Positions 16,106 through 24,095 of a stretch of DNA of 44,875 bases are shown piece after piece. The notes beneath the pieces were generated by a model. The model was given only the letters and a program-made list of their open reading frames with translations, was not told the DNA's origin and ran no database searches. Source of the DNA: Tissierellia bacterium. GTDB lineage: Bacteria > Bacillota > Clostridia > Tissierellales > Tepidimicrobiaceae. Location: NCBI GenBank assembly GCA_012839745.1, contig DUMS01000046.1:1-44875 (forward strand), read 5' to 3'. Position 1 is the stretch's first letter. Each line of letters begins with the position of its first letter. The position numbers were made by a program, and so were the translations under genes.

Positions 16106-16680
16106 TTCCTTCTCCTTTCAAACATTTTACCTATTATTATGGCTACAATTGTAGACAAAGTAGTTGCTAATAGAGTAATTCCTATAATATCTGTAGGGGC
16201 TTTTGAACCATAGTCATGCCTTAGCTTAATGACTGTAAGGGGAACCAGCTGCAGGGAGGACATGTTTATTATCAAAAACATGGCCATGGCATTGGTGGCT
16301 CTGCCCTTGTGGGCATTTAAACTGTCCAGCTCCCTTATGGCCTTGAGCCCAAAGGCTGTGGCACCATTTCCTACTCCAAACATGTTAGCTATGAAATTCA
16401 TTAGCATCCATCTTTCCGCCGGATGGTTTGCTGGCACCTCGGGGAAAATAAATCTGACTAAGGGCCTAAAGACCTTTGATATGGCCCTTATTAAGCCAGA
16501 TTTTTCAGCAATGTTCATAATGCCCAGCCAAAAGGCCATTACTCCCATAAGGCTTATGCCAAAGGTGACCCCTTCTGTAGCCTGATCTATGATTATATTG
16601 TTTATATCCCCTAAATTTCCTGTAAGGGCTCCGTATAGGATGCCAATGAATACTAATAAGAACCAGATAGTATTTATCAT
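16099..16680 (-). CDS. spmA: spore maturation protein A
   Basis: A 193-residue membrane protein of the SpmA family (Gate domain): IWFLLVFIGILYGALTGN start, GISLMGVMAFWLGIMNIAEK, and the conserved NMFGVGNGATAFGLKAIRE and MFLIINMSSLQLVPLTVI segments. It pairs with SpmB. The ribosome site AAAGGGG seven bases before ATG is the 3' arm of a hairpin (16689-16714), which may limit translation until the stem is opened. Confidence 0.95.
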   Translation of the reverse strand: MINTIWFLLVFIGILYGALTGNLGDINNIIIDQATEGVTFGISLMGVMAFWLGIMNIAEKSGLIRAISKVFRPLVRFIFPEVPANHPAERWMLMNFIANMFGVGNGATAFGLKAIRELDSLNAHKGRATNAMAMFLIINMSSLQLVPLTVIKLRHDYGSKAPTDIIGITLLATTLSTIVAIIIGKMFERRRKC

Positions 16681-16688
16681 AAAAAAAC

Positions 16689-16714
16689 CCCTTTCATAGA
16701 AATATATGAAAGGG
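16689..16714 (-). promoter_or_regulatory. hairpin holding the spmA ribosome site
   Basis: Stem CCCTTTCATA / TATGAAAGGG with loop TATTTC read on the minus strand, followed by G and T7 and the spmA ATG. It has the form of an intrinsic terminator placed directly before the gene and masks AAAGGGG. It could be the end of an upstream transcript, an attenuator or a translational switch. Confidence 0.5.
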
Positions 16715-16808
16715 ATTAGCGTAATATTTGTTTATTTTCCAATTCGAATAAATAATCCTAGTAATTATACATATAAGGCATATAATAAAGAACTGCTCTC
16801 CAATTCCA

Positions 16809-16911
16809 AATTTGTGAAATATCACGGCTTGGAAAGCCGATTTGCGAATTCGCTTACGCGATGAGTCGCAAATCTTTTTGGCTTTCCTTCGCCGGATATT
16901 TCAATCAAATT
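16809..16911. repeat. 103-bp nested imperfect palindrome
   Basis: Arms 16809-16846 and 16867-16911 pair in blocks: AATTTG/CAAATT, GAAATATC/GATATTTC, CGGC/GCCG, GGAAAGCC/GGCTTTCC and GATTTGCG/CGCAAATC, with a central hairpin-prone GCGAATTCGC. G+C is higher than the flanks. It looks like a small non-autonomous mobile repeat; the rest of the 326-bp gap 16681-17006 has no gene. Confidence 0.65.
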
Positions 16912-16978
16912 CTCCATAGTCGAGCCTTTTCTTTATTTATATGCCTTACTGCTATCAGCCATATTTGCAAAGAAAAGA

Positions 16979-17011
16979 AATAAGACAAGAGAACCGTCCC
17001 CTTGTCTTATT
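16979..17011. repeat. REP-like palindrome, copy 2
   Basis: Perfect 11-bp arms AATAAGACAAG / CTTGTCTTATT around AGAACCGTCCC. The right arm includes the stop codon of the HerA gene. Copy 1 is at 3508-3540, also just behind a minus-strand gene. Confidence 0.8.
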
Positions 17012-18848
17012 TCTCTTTGTATACATTGAAAAATGGAGTTTTTTGCTTTACAAGAAGTCCCTTTTCAACCAAGTCTTCCAGCTTTTCTTCAAAGGCATCT
17101 ATGGTATAGGTTATGCCTGTTTCTGCTTCTATTTCCTTTATTACATTTATGAAATCATCTCCGTTTATGGGAAGCTTATCCTTAATGATATCCATGAATT
17201 TGTTTTCATCTTCCTCTATCTTACCCTTAAGCTCATCAAAGGGGTTTTCTGTATGAGGGCTGGTGGTATTGGCTGCTCTTATTCTTGCATATATGGTCCT
17301 TCCCATGGCTGCTTCAGATATGAATACATCTCCTGTTCTCAAATAGGGAAGCCTTCTTGCCTCCTCCACTGTAATATCCGTTTCTTCCTTTATAGTAGCT
17401 ATGTCCGAGCTTCTTACGGTTCTGAATATAAACTTTGTATTAAGCTGGGCAGTTATGGTTTCATCCAGCAGTGTAGGCCTCTGGGTGGCAAGTATTAAAA
17501 ATACTCCATATTTCCTTCCTTCCTGGGATATTTCCTTCAATATTGCCTTAGAAGGGCATTCATAGGCCTTTGGTGCAAAGTTGTGAGCTTCATCTGTTAC
17601 TATTATAAATGGTGGGAAATAATCACAGGCTTCCCTTCTATACTGGGCATCCTTGTATTCCCTTCGCTTATGATACAGGTTGTTAATAAGATATGTGCTG
17701 AATACCTGCAGTATTCTGGTACTTCCCTGAACCACTATAAGCTTTCCGTTTTGCAGTCCGTTTTCTATCTCCCTTATATCCTTGCTGAATATTCCTTCAT
17801 TGCTTAACCTGTTTAGTCTCCATATTATTCCCCTAACAGAGCTGTAGGGACAGCTTTTGTCATAGTTTAAGTACAGCTCAAGCCTTTGCTGCCATCCCTG
17901 ACGCTCAAGATCTGTTTTGCTCTCCTCTATTCTTTTAGATATTCTATCTATGGAGCCTTCCTCCTGTGCTTCAGACAGCATCTTGAGCCTGTTGTAAAAG
18001 CTTGTATATGAATCCTTCTTTTTGTGCAATATGTCCACCACATTGTTCATAGCATCCGTTAGTGCTCCTGAAGCACCCAGAAGATTTTTCAAATCCTGAA
18101 TAGACAGGTCTTCAAACCTTACTCCCACATCCGTTCCTACCTGAAGGCACTTAAACTTTCCGGAGTAGTCGAGCCTTTCTCCCTTTGGTATATAATCTGC
18201 AATTTTTGAAAAATCCATTTCAAAATGGGGGTCAAGCACAACTGTTGGAATGTTTAAGTTCATCAATTCCTCTAGAATAACCCTGAGGCCGAAGGATTTG
18301 CCGGAACCGGATCCTCCAAATACCCCTATGTGGGGATACTGATGCATGGATTTTACATTGTATATATAAGGTATCTCCTTCTGCTTTTCCAGCCTTCCAT
18401 TTTCATAGGTATACAATAAGTTCTTATATTCCTCATCCATATTTGCTGCCATATGGTCTGTATTTCTTATAACTCCCAGCACCAGCCCCTCATCTACAGA
18501 ACACCTGATCATTATGTCCTTTACTTCGCTAAACTCAGGAATTCTGACATCAGAACCTGCTTCCACCGGATATAGGGCTTCGTTTAGAAGCCTTACCCTG
18601 GCAATATATATGGTATCCTCCTCAATATTGTATCCTATTGCCCTTAGAGAATCCAATACAGAGCTATCCGCCAGCTCTCCATGGAGGTTCATGGGTATGT
18701 ATTTGTTGTATGCATTGGCTTCCACCACTTCCCCCATTAAATCCCCCTGGTAGGGATCCTCTATTATTAAAAATTCATTTATCCTGAAGTTTCTGTCTTT
18801 GGTGCCTACATATACCTCATGCTGGCTTGTTATTCCAACTACTTTCAT
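17007..18848 (-). CDS. herA: HerA-type ATPase/helicase
   Basis: A 613-residue ATP-binding protein of the HerA/FtsK superfamily. An N-terminal HAS-type barrel covers about 1-110; the RecA-like core has Walker A GGSGSGKS at 178-185, Walker B IIVTDEAHNF near 400, and an arginine-finger region with LATQRPTLLDETI and TKFIFRT. A small C-terminal domain follows. HerA rings translocate on DNA and work with the nuclease NurA, encoded 11 bases upstream, in DNA end processing. In archaea this is the resection machine; in bacteria the pair is less studied and is found in some Clostridia and thermophiles. Its stop codon lies inside a REP-like palindrome. Confidence 0.88.
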   Translation of the reverse strand: MKVVGITSQHEVYVGTKDRNFRINEFLIIEDPYQGDLMGEVVEANAYNKYIPMNLHGELADSSVLDSLRAIGYNIEEDTIYIARVRLLNEALYPVEAGSDVRIPEFSEVKDIMIRCSVDEGLVLGVIRNTDHMAANMDEEYKNLLYTYENGRLEKQKEIPYIYNVKSMHQYPHIGVFGGSGSGKSFGLRVILEELMNLNIPTVVLDPHFEMDFSKIADYIPKGERLDYSGKFKCLQVGTDVGVRFEDLSIQDLKNLLGASGALTDAMNNVVDILHKKKDSYTSFYNRLKMLSEAQEEGSIDRISKRIEESKTDLERQGWQQRLELYLNYDKSCPYSSVRGIIWRLNRLSNEGIFSKDIREIENGLQNGKLIVVQGSTRILQVFSTYLINNLYHKRREYKDAQYRREACDYFPPFIIVTDEAHNFAPKAYECPSKAILKEISQEGRKYGVFLILATQRPTLLDETITAQLNTKFIFRTVRSSDIATIKEETDITVEEARRLPYLRTGDVFISEAAMGRTIYARIRAANTTSPHTENPFDELKGKIEEDENKFMDIIKDKLPINGDDFINVIKEIEAETGITYTIDAFEEKLEDLVEKGLLVKQKTPFFNVYKEK

Positions 18849-18859
18849 ATAAAAACCCC

Positions 18860-19846
18860 CTACATTGTTCTTTTATCTCTTTCAGATATAAACAGCATCT
18901 CCAGAAGCCTCCTGTCCATATAGGACTCTAAAAGGCTTTTTATCATAACATCCGGAATTTTTACTTCGCTATCTACTATATCTATCCACAAAGGTACCCC
19001 TCTTCCATTTCTAGGGGTAAGTGTTAAAATAAGCCTTGCCATTTCCTCCAGATGCTCTTTTTGACTTTGAAGTATGTCCACAGCTACAACGGTGGGAGAA
19101 TCGGAGCTTCTTAAAAATGCAGATTCAAGCCCTGCTATTTCCTTCTTCGTCTCAATATCGGTAAATATTGCCTCACCATATTCCAGAACGCCATATAACA
19201 GCTCCCTATCATGGAATTTCACATCTATAGATATATTCTTATCCTTCATAAGCTCTTCTCCAATTATGGAGGTTTTTATGTCCTTTGTTACCCCTACAAG
19301 GATTATACCTCTTTCTTCACACTCATTTTTCAGTTCCATCCACCTGTCAGTAGAAGCTATGTCATACCTTATAATTGAACCATCCATTATTACTGCATAG
19401 GGATTAAACTCCCTTATTCCTTCCAAAGCAGCTTCCACTTCAATATCAGCAAGCTTTTTATCACTTTTTAACTTTTCTTCCCTACTGTCCTCAAGCATAT
19501 TGGGGTTTTCTTCTACTCCAAGGGGGGTATAGAAATCTGCCTTAATCACTGGCTTGTCTTTGTGTATTGAACACCTGGCAAGCCCCTGATATATTTCAAT
19601 AAAATGGGGATATGCTCCCCCCAATCGGTTTCTTGAGCCGTCTACTCCCAATATACCTCCCAATTCTGCATATTTCATAAGCTCCTTGGAAGTCATCCTT
19701 TCCAGTTTTTTTATTGACCCCACCTTGTCCACAATAAACCTTCTTAATATCTGCTTATCCAGCGACAGTATCTTTTCGTATTTATTTAAAAGCAGATTGT
19801 TTACAAATTCAATTTTATTCTTCAACTGCTCATTCAAGCAGTACAT
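18860..19846 (-). CDS. nurA: NurA-domain nuclease
   Basis: A 328-residue NurA-fold nuclease. Acidic metal-site motifs of the family are present: ILGVDGSRNR (Asp69), YAVIMDGSIIRYD (Asp155) and near the end VPLWIDIVDSEVK. NurA is a 5'-3' single- and double-strand nuclease whose activity on duplex ends is driven by HerA. I start at ATG 19846, six bases after GAGGTG; the earlier GTG and ATG lie in the ribosome site. The gene leads the nurA-herA operon and diverges from abrB. Confidence 0.85.
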   Translation of the reverse strand: MYCLNEQLKNKIEFVNNLLLNKYEKILSLDKQILRRFIVDKVGSIKKLERMTSKELMKYAELGGILGVDGSRNRLGGAYPHFIEIYQGLARCSIHKDKPVIKADFYTPLGVEENPNMLEDSREEKLKSDKKLADIEVEAALEGIREFNPYAVIMDGSIIRYDIASTDRWMELKNECEERGIILVGVTKDIKTSIIGEELMKDKNISIDVKFHDRELLYGVLEYGEAIFTDIETKKEIAGLESAFLRSSDSPTVVAVDILQSQKEHLEEMARLILTLTPRNGRGVPLWIDIVDSEVKIPDVMIKSLLESYMDRRLLEMLFISERDKRTM

Positions 19847-19895
19847 TGACATCACCTCATATTGTGAAAAAATAAATTAAATAATTGTAATATTT

Positions 19896-19924
19896 TTAAT
19901 ATTGATATTGACTGAAATTGCCAA
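19896..19924 (-). promoter_or_regulatory. possible nurA-herA promoter
   Basis: On the minus strand TTGGCA (19924-19919), 17 bases, TATTAA (19901-19896). It overlaps the abrB promoter on the other strand, so the two could compete. Confidence 0.45.
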
Positions 19925-19936
19925 CTATGGTATTCT
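19908..19936 (+). promoter_or_regulatory. abrB promoter
   Basis: TTGACT (19908-19913), 17 bases, TATTCT (19931-19936), with a leader of about 55 bases before the start codon. Confidence 0.55.
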
Positions 19937-19998
19937 TTTTATTGTAGAAAAAAGTCGATTAATATGTAAAACTATATATAATAGGAGGAATGTATAAG

Positions 19999-20247
19999 AT
20001 GAAGTCAACAGGTATAGTAAGAAAAGTAGACAGATTAGGTAGAGTTGTTATCCCAATAGAGTTAAGGAGGAATCTTGATATTGAGGAAAAAGATGCATTG
20101 GAGATTTTCATAGATGGAGAGCATATAGTTCTCAAGAAATATGCCCCTGCCTGCATTTTCTGTGGACAAGCCAAGGATGTAACTACTTTCAAGAATAAGA
20201 ATATATGTCCATCCTGTCTTAAAGAAATTGAAAATATGAATAAATAG
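19999..20247 (+). CDS. abrB: AbrB family transition-state regulator
   Basis: An 82-residue DNA-binding protein: MKSTGIVRKVDRLGRVVIPI and ELRRNLDIEEKDALEIF form the swapped-hairpin AbrB fold (1-50), followed by a short domain with two Cys pairs (CIFCG and CPSC) near 52-73 that could hold zinc, as in clostridial AbrB. AbrB represses stationary-phase and sporulation genes. Start: ATG 19999, ten bases after AGGAGG; the ATG at 19990 overlaps that site. In Bacillus abrB also lies between rsmI (yabC) and metS. Confidence 0.93.
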   Translation: MKSTGIVRKVDRLGRVVIPIELRRNLDIEEKDALEIFIDGEHIVLKKYAPACIFCGQAKDVTTFKNKNICPSCLKEIENMNK

Positions 20248-20254
20248 AAAACAA

Positions 20255-20278
20255 CCCGTCTATATGGCGGGATTTTTA
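20255..20278. terminator. terminator between abrB and rsmI
   Basis: CCCGTC-TATAT-GGCGGG (one G-T pair) followed by ATTTTTATT, downstream of abrB. Confidence 0.75.
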
Positions 20279-20282
20279 TTTA

Positions 20283-21113
20283 TTATATTTCCAGGCTTTC
20301 CTTATAGACTTCATTTCTGGGAAGATTCCTCTCCTCTGCTACCTTTCTTACAGCATCCTTCTTTGATAAACCTTCCCCCATAAGCTTTCTGATATGGTCC
20401 TTTACACTTATACCTTCATATAAGTCTTCTTCCTCAATTTGTGCACCTTCTATAACTACGACAAATTCACCTTTGGGTTCTAATCTGCTGAACTTATCTA
20501 TTGCTTCAGATATTGTTCCTCGAAAGGTTTCTTCATGTATTTTAGTAAGCTCTCTTGATATGGATATATTTCTGTTTCCCATTATATCCAGCATATCCTT
20601 TAAAAGTGCCAGAAGCCTGTGAGGAGCTTCATACAGTATTGTTGTCCTCTCTTCATTTTTAAGCCTTTCCAGCTCCTTAATCCTATCCTTCTGTTTATTT
20701 GGCAGAAATCCTTCAAATACAAACTTATCTGTTGAAAATCCGGAAAGCACCAATGCCAATATGGAAGCTGTTGCCCCCGGCAATGCTATTACCTCTATAC
20801 CCGATTTGATGCAAAGCTTGATTATATCTTCACCAGGGTCGGATATTCCGGGCATGCCCGCATCTGTTACAATGGCAATTTTAGCTCCTTCCATAAGCTT
20901 ATTAATCAAAAGTTCCCCCTTTGATTTCTTATTGTGCTCATGGTAGGATAATAAAGGCTTTTTTATGTTGTAATGATTGAGAAGCTTCAGTGTGTGCCTT
21001 GTATCCTCTGCTGCAATTAAATCCACTTCCTCCAATACCTTAAGGGTTCTAAGAGTTATATCCTCCAGATTTCCTATGGGAGTAGGACATATATAAAGAA
21101 GACCTTTGTTCAT
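20283..21113 (-). CDS. rsmI: 16S rRNA (cytidine-1402 2'-O) methyltransferase
   Basis: A 276-residue tetrapyrrole-methylase-fold enzyme. It begins MNKGLLYICPTPIGNLEDIT, has the SAM-loop motifs AAEDTRHT, VTDAGMPGISDPG and LPGATA, then APHRLLALL and the ELTKIHEE motif typical of RsmI, which methylates the ribose of C1402 in the decoding centre. Start chosen at ATG 21113, eight bases after GAGGAG; two ATGs further upstream fall in or too near this site. It converges on abrB. Confidence 0.96.
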   Translation of the reverse strand: MNKGLLYICPTPIGNLEDITLRTLKVLEEVDLIAAEDTRHTLKLLNHYNIKKPLLSYHEHNKKSKGELLINKLMEGAKIAIVTDAGMPGISDPGEDIIKLCIKSGIEVIALPGATASILALVLSGFSTDKFVFEGFLPNKQKDRIKELERLKNEERTTILYEAPHRLLALLKDMLDIMGNRNISISRELTKIHEETFRGTISEAIDKFSRLEPKGEFVVVIEGAQIEEEDLYEGISVKDHIRKLMGEGLSKKDAVRKVAEERNLPRNEVYKESLEI

Positions 21114-21152
21114 ATTCATTCTCCTCATGTCTTTAAGCTGTGATTTAGTACT

Positions 21153-21181
21153 ATTATATCAGTTCATTATATTATTGACAA
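21153..21181 (-). promoter_or_regulatory. rsmI promoter
   Basis: On the minus strand TTGTCA (21181-21176), 17 bases, TATAAT (21158-21153). Confidence 0.75.
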
Positions 21182-21282
21182 ATTTTATGTCTTTCTTGCA
21201 ATCCATTTTACTTGTAACATTTGCAATATAAAGTATATAGAATAAAATGCTGTTTAAATTTAAAATAAACCGGTATATATTT

Positions 21283-21309
21283 AAAAAGAGACCTTAAAGG
21301 TCTCTTTTT
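21283..21309. terminator. terminator after ferredoxin gene
   Basis: AAAAAGAGACCTT / AAGGTCTCTTTTT hairpin with A- and T-tracts on both sides, eight bases behind the ferredoxin stop codon; works in either direction. Confidence 0.8.
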
Positions 21310-21317
21310 ATCGTTTA

Positions 21318-21518
<201 letters not shown>

Positions 21519-21583
21519 TCACTATTACATTTTATCAAATAATTTGCAATAATAAAAGAGAAAAATATTATATCCGAAAATAT

Positions 21584-22474
21584 TTATTCTTCTATGTCCT
21601 CCAGTGATTCGCCATATTCTTCATATTCAAACTGCTGTGCAGGTTCATATTTTGAGTCCTTTTCATCAGTTACTATTACCTCATCAACTCTATAGTTGAA
21701 TATTTCTTCAGTATCGTCTTCCTTCCTTACCCTTACCTTCAACATCTGAGCAAGAGTAAAGGTCTCCACTACAGTTCCCTTCCCATTGGGGGTTAGCACT
21801 ATGGTTCCTACAGCAGGAATATTCTTCAGCAGCTCTTCATAGGTCTTGTGCTCAAATTTCAAACAGCACATAAGCCTTCCACAAAGGCCCGATATCTTAG
21901 TAGGATTAAGGGATAGGCTCTGGTCCTTTGCCATCTTAATGGAAACCGGTTCAAAATCTCCTAAAAACTTATGGCAGCACACTACTCTTCCGCAGGGCCC
22001 CAATCCACCAACCATCTTTGCTTCATCCCTTACTCCAATTTGCCTTAGTTCTATTCTGGTTTTAAAAATAGAAGCCAGGTCCTTTACCAGCTCCCTGAAA
22101 TCCACTCTGCCATCTGCTGTAAAATAGAATATTACCTTATTATTGTCAAATGTATATTCTACATCTATTAGCTTCATAGTAAGGCCATGTTCCTGTATTT
22201 TTTTTTCGCATATTGTAAATGCTTCCTTTGCTTTTTCCTGGTTTCTCTGATGTATTAGATAGTCCTCTTCATTGGCTACACGAAGGACCTTTTTCAATGG
22301 GGATATGATTTCATCCTCTGTAACCTCTTTAGGGCCTACTATTACATGTCCAAATTCTATGCCCCTTACTGTTTCTACAATAACATGGTCTTCCTTCTTA
22401 ACCTCTATGTCATCAGGATCAAAATAGTATATCTTCCCTGCTTTTTTAAATCTGACACCTACTACTGTTACCAT
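21584..22474 (-). CDS. ricT: PSP1-domain protein YaaT/RicT
   Basis: A 296-residue protein of the PSP1 family. Cysteine motifs GPCGRVVCCHKFLGDF and GLCGRLMCCLKFEHKTYEEL are intact; in Bacillus RicT these help hold Fe-S clusters in the RicA-RicF-RicT complex, which stimulates RNase Y-dependent mRNA maturation and supports Spo0A phosphorylation. The C-terminal tail is acidic. GGAGG precedes ATG. It follows holB by three bases, as in Bacillus (holB-yaaT). No ricA or ricF gene is in the window. Confidence 0.93.
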   Translation of the reverse strand: MVTVVGVRFKKAGKIYYFDPDDIEVKKEDHVIVETVRGIEFGHVIVGPKEVTEDEIISPLKKVLRVANEEDYLIHQRNQEKAKEAFTICEKKIQEHGLTMKLIDVEYTFDNNKVIFYFTADGRVDFRELVKDLASIFKTRIELRQIGVRDEAKMVGGLGPCGRVVCCHKFLGDFEPVSIKMAKDQSLSLNPTKISGLCGRLMCCLKFEHKTYEELLKNIPAVGTIVLTPNGKGTVVETFTLAQMLKVRVRKEDDTEEIFNYRVDEVIVTDEKDSKYEPAQQFEYEEYGESLEDIEE

Positions 22475-22477
22475 ATA

Positions 22478-23455
22478 TTATACCTCCTGCATATTTAAGA
22501 GCATAGTTTCTATTGCCAGCTGAAAATTTACATTATTATCAATAAGCTTCTTTGTTTTCATTATATTATCTATTATATCATTAATCCTGTCCATATCCAG
22601 GAAAGTTTCACTGGATAATAATTGAATTTTATCTTTATTCAGTATTAGGATGGAGTTTCCTATTTCTTTATACAGCATTAAATCTCTGAACCAATAGATC
22701 ATAATGTCAATTATTTCATCCATATAATCTTTGTTTTGAACAAAAAAATCTATGGAGTTTAATACATTTATCCTGTCTCCCCTAATTATATCGTGAACTA
22801 GGCTAATAGTATTGTCACGCCGTTCAAAGAACTCAGGATGTTGACATAAGGTTATGGATTTGCCTACGCTTCCCTTGGTAAAATGAGCAATAAAATCTGC
22901 TTCTTCCCGGGTTTTGCCATATTTTGATACAATCAGCTCAATTATATGTTTGCTCTCTACAGGATGAAATTTTACCAGCTGAGACCTGGATAATATAGTA
23001 GGTATAAGATTGTTTACATTGGAAGTTATCAATATTATATTGACATAGGATGGAGGTTCCTCTAAGGTCTTTAAAAGGGCATTTTGCGTTTCAACCTCCA
23101 TCTTATCGCATTGGTCTATTATAACTATTTTTCTTTTGCTCTCCAAAGGCAAAATGCTCATGGATTTAATCAGTTTGTCAATTACTTCCTTTTTAATCAG
23201 CCTATTTTCTGGCTCTATAAATACCAGATCCGGATGATTCCAGCTGTCGAATTTTAAACAGGAATTGCATCTATTGCAGGGTTCAATACCTTCACTTTTG
23301 CACAACAGAGTCTTGGCAAATGCTAATGCTACCAGCCTTTTGCCTATGGATTCCTCTCCTGTGAATAGATAGCAATGGAATATTCGATCTTCTCTAACCG
23401 CATTCTGTAAAGCTCTTATGGTTAATTCGTGTCCCTTAATGTCAGTAAAATTCAT
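22478..23455 (-). CDS. holB: DNA polymerase III subunit delta prime
   Basis: A 325-residue AAA+ clamp-loader subunit. The P-loop position reads GEESIGKR, a variant seen in non-hydrolysing delta prime; a zinc finger CKSEGIEPCNRCNSC follows, and the SRC motif region is LSRSQLVKFHP. It acts in the replisome clamp loader with DnaX and HolA. Start ATG 23455, with AGGTGA just upstream; three upstream codons in frame overlap that site. Place between the DarA genes and ricT is conserved. Confidence 0.93.
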   Translation of the reverse strand: MNFTDIKGHELTIRALQNAVREDRIFHCYLFTGEESIGKRLVALAFAKTLLCKSEGIEPCNRCNSCLKFDSWNHPDLVFIEPENRLIKKEVIDKLIKSMSILPLESKRKIVIIDQCDKMEVETQNALLKTLEEPPSYVNIILITSNVNNLIPTILSRSQLVKFHPVESKHIIELIVSKYGKTREEADFIAHFTKGSVGKSITLCQHPEFFERRDNTISLVHDIIRGDRINVLNSIDFFVQNKDYMDEIIDIMIYWFRDLMLYKEIGNSILILNKDKIQLLSSETFLDMDRINDIIDNIMKTKKLIDNNVNFQLAIETMLLNMQEV

Positions 23456-23469
23456 CAGTATCACCTGGT

Positions 23470-23754
23470 CTAAATCCTTATGAAATTATGCATGTTAAGT
23501 ATAAACAGATTAGCGCCACCTACAGTAATCTCCTTCTTGCCTTTTGTTACCTTCTTATCCTTGCATTCATTTTCTATCAGTTTAACAACTTCATCTACCT
23601 TATCGTCTTCCACACCTATTAAAAGAGTAGTATTTCCCGATTTCAGAAATCCGCCTGTAGAGGATAGTTTAGTGGTTCTATAATTGTTATTTGTAAGGCT
23701 CTTTATTATCTTCGATGTAAAATCGTCCTGCACTATGGCAATTATAAGTTTCAT
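23470..23754 (-). CDS. cyclic-di-AMP receptor DarA-like, second copy
   Basis: A 94-residue PII-like protein of the YaaQ/DarA (PstA) family, which binds cyclic di-AMP as a trimer. Core motifs MKLIIAIVQDD, KLSSTGGFLKSGNTTLLIGV and GGANLFIL are kept. Compared with the 108-residue copy upstream, the flexible B-loop is shorter by about 14 residues. The two lie in tandem, 14 bases apart. In Bacillus this place holds yaaR instead. Different loop length suggests a different ligand affinity or partner; this is inferred. Confidence 0.88.
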   Translation of the reverse strand: MKLIIAIVQDDFTSKIIKSLTNNNYRTTKLSSTGGFLKSGNTTLLIGVEDDKVDEVVKLIENECKDKKVTKGKKEITVGGANLFILNMHNFIRI

Positions 23755-23768
23755 ACTTTCCCTCCCAT

Positions 23769-24095
23769 CTACAGCTTAATGTGCTTTTCCACATCCAGTA
23801 TAAATATGGTAGCTCCTCCAACTTTTACTTCCAATGGATAAGGTATATATGCATCTCCTGGCATAGTAACTGTTAACAAGGATGTAGTAATGTCCCTGGT
23901 CTTGCAATTCGATTCAATTAACCTTAATACTTCTTCTATCTCATTGTCCTCTACCCCTATAAGAAGTGTGGTATTGCCTGACTTCAAGAACCCTCCTGTA
24001 GACGCCAGCTTTGTAACTCCATATTCATGATCAGTAAGGTCATCTATCAAAGCTGACGCATCCTGGTCCTGAACTATAGCAATCACAAGTTTCAT
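23769..24095 (-). CDS. darA: cyclic-di-AMP receptor DarA
   Basis: A 108-residue PII-like protein with the standard DarA length and motifs: MKLVIAIVQDQDASALIDDL, LASTGGFLKSGNTTLLIGVE and VKVGGATIFILDVE. The B-loop (about 68-90, ITTSLLTVTMPGDAYIPYPL) is full length. It binds the second messenger c-di-AMP; its output is unknown in most species. GGGAGG precedes the ATG, which overlaps the end of tmk. Order tmk-darA-holB matches tmk-yaaQ-yaaR-holB of Bacillus. Confidence 0.92.
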   Translation of the reverse strand: MKLVIAIVQDQDASALIDDLTDHEYGVTKLASTGGFLKSGNTTLLIGVEDNEIEEVLRLIESNCKTRDITTSLLTVTMPGDAYIPYPLEVKVGGATIFILDVEKHIKL

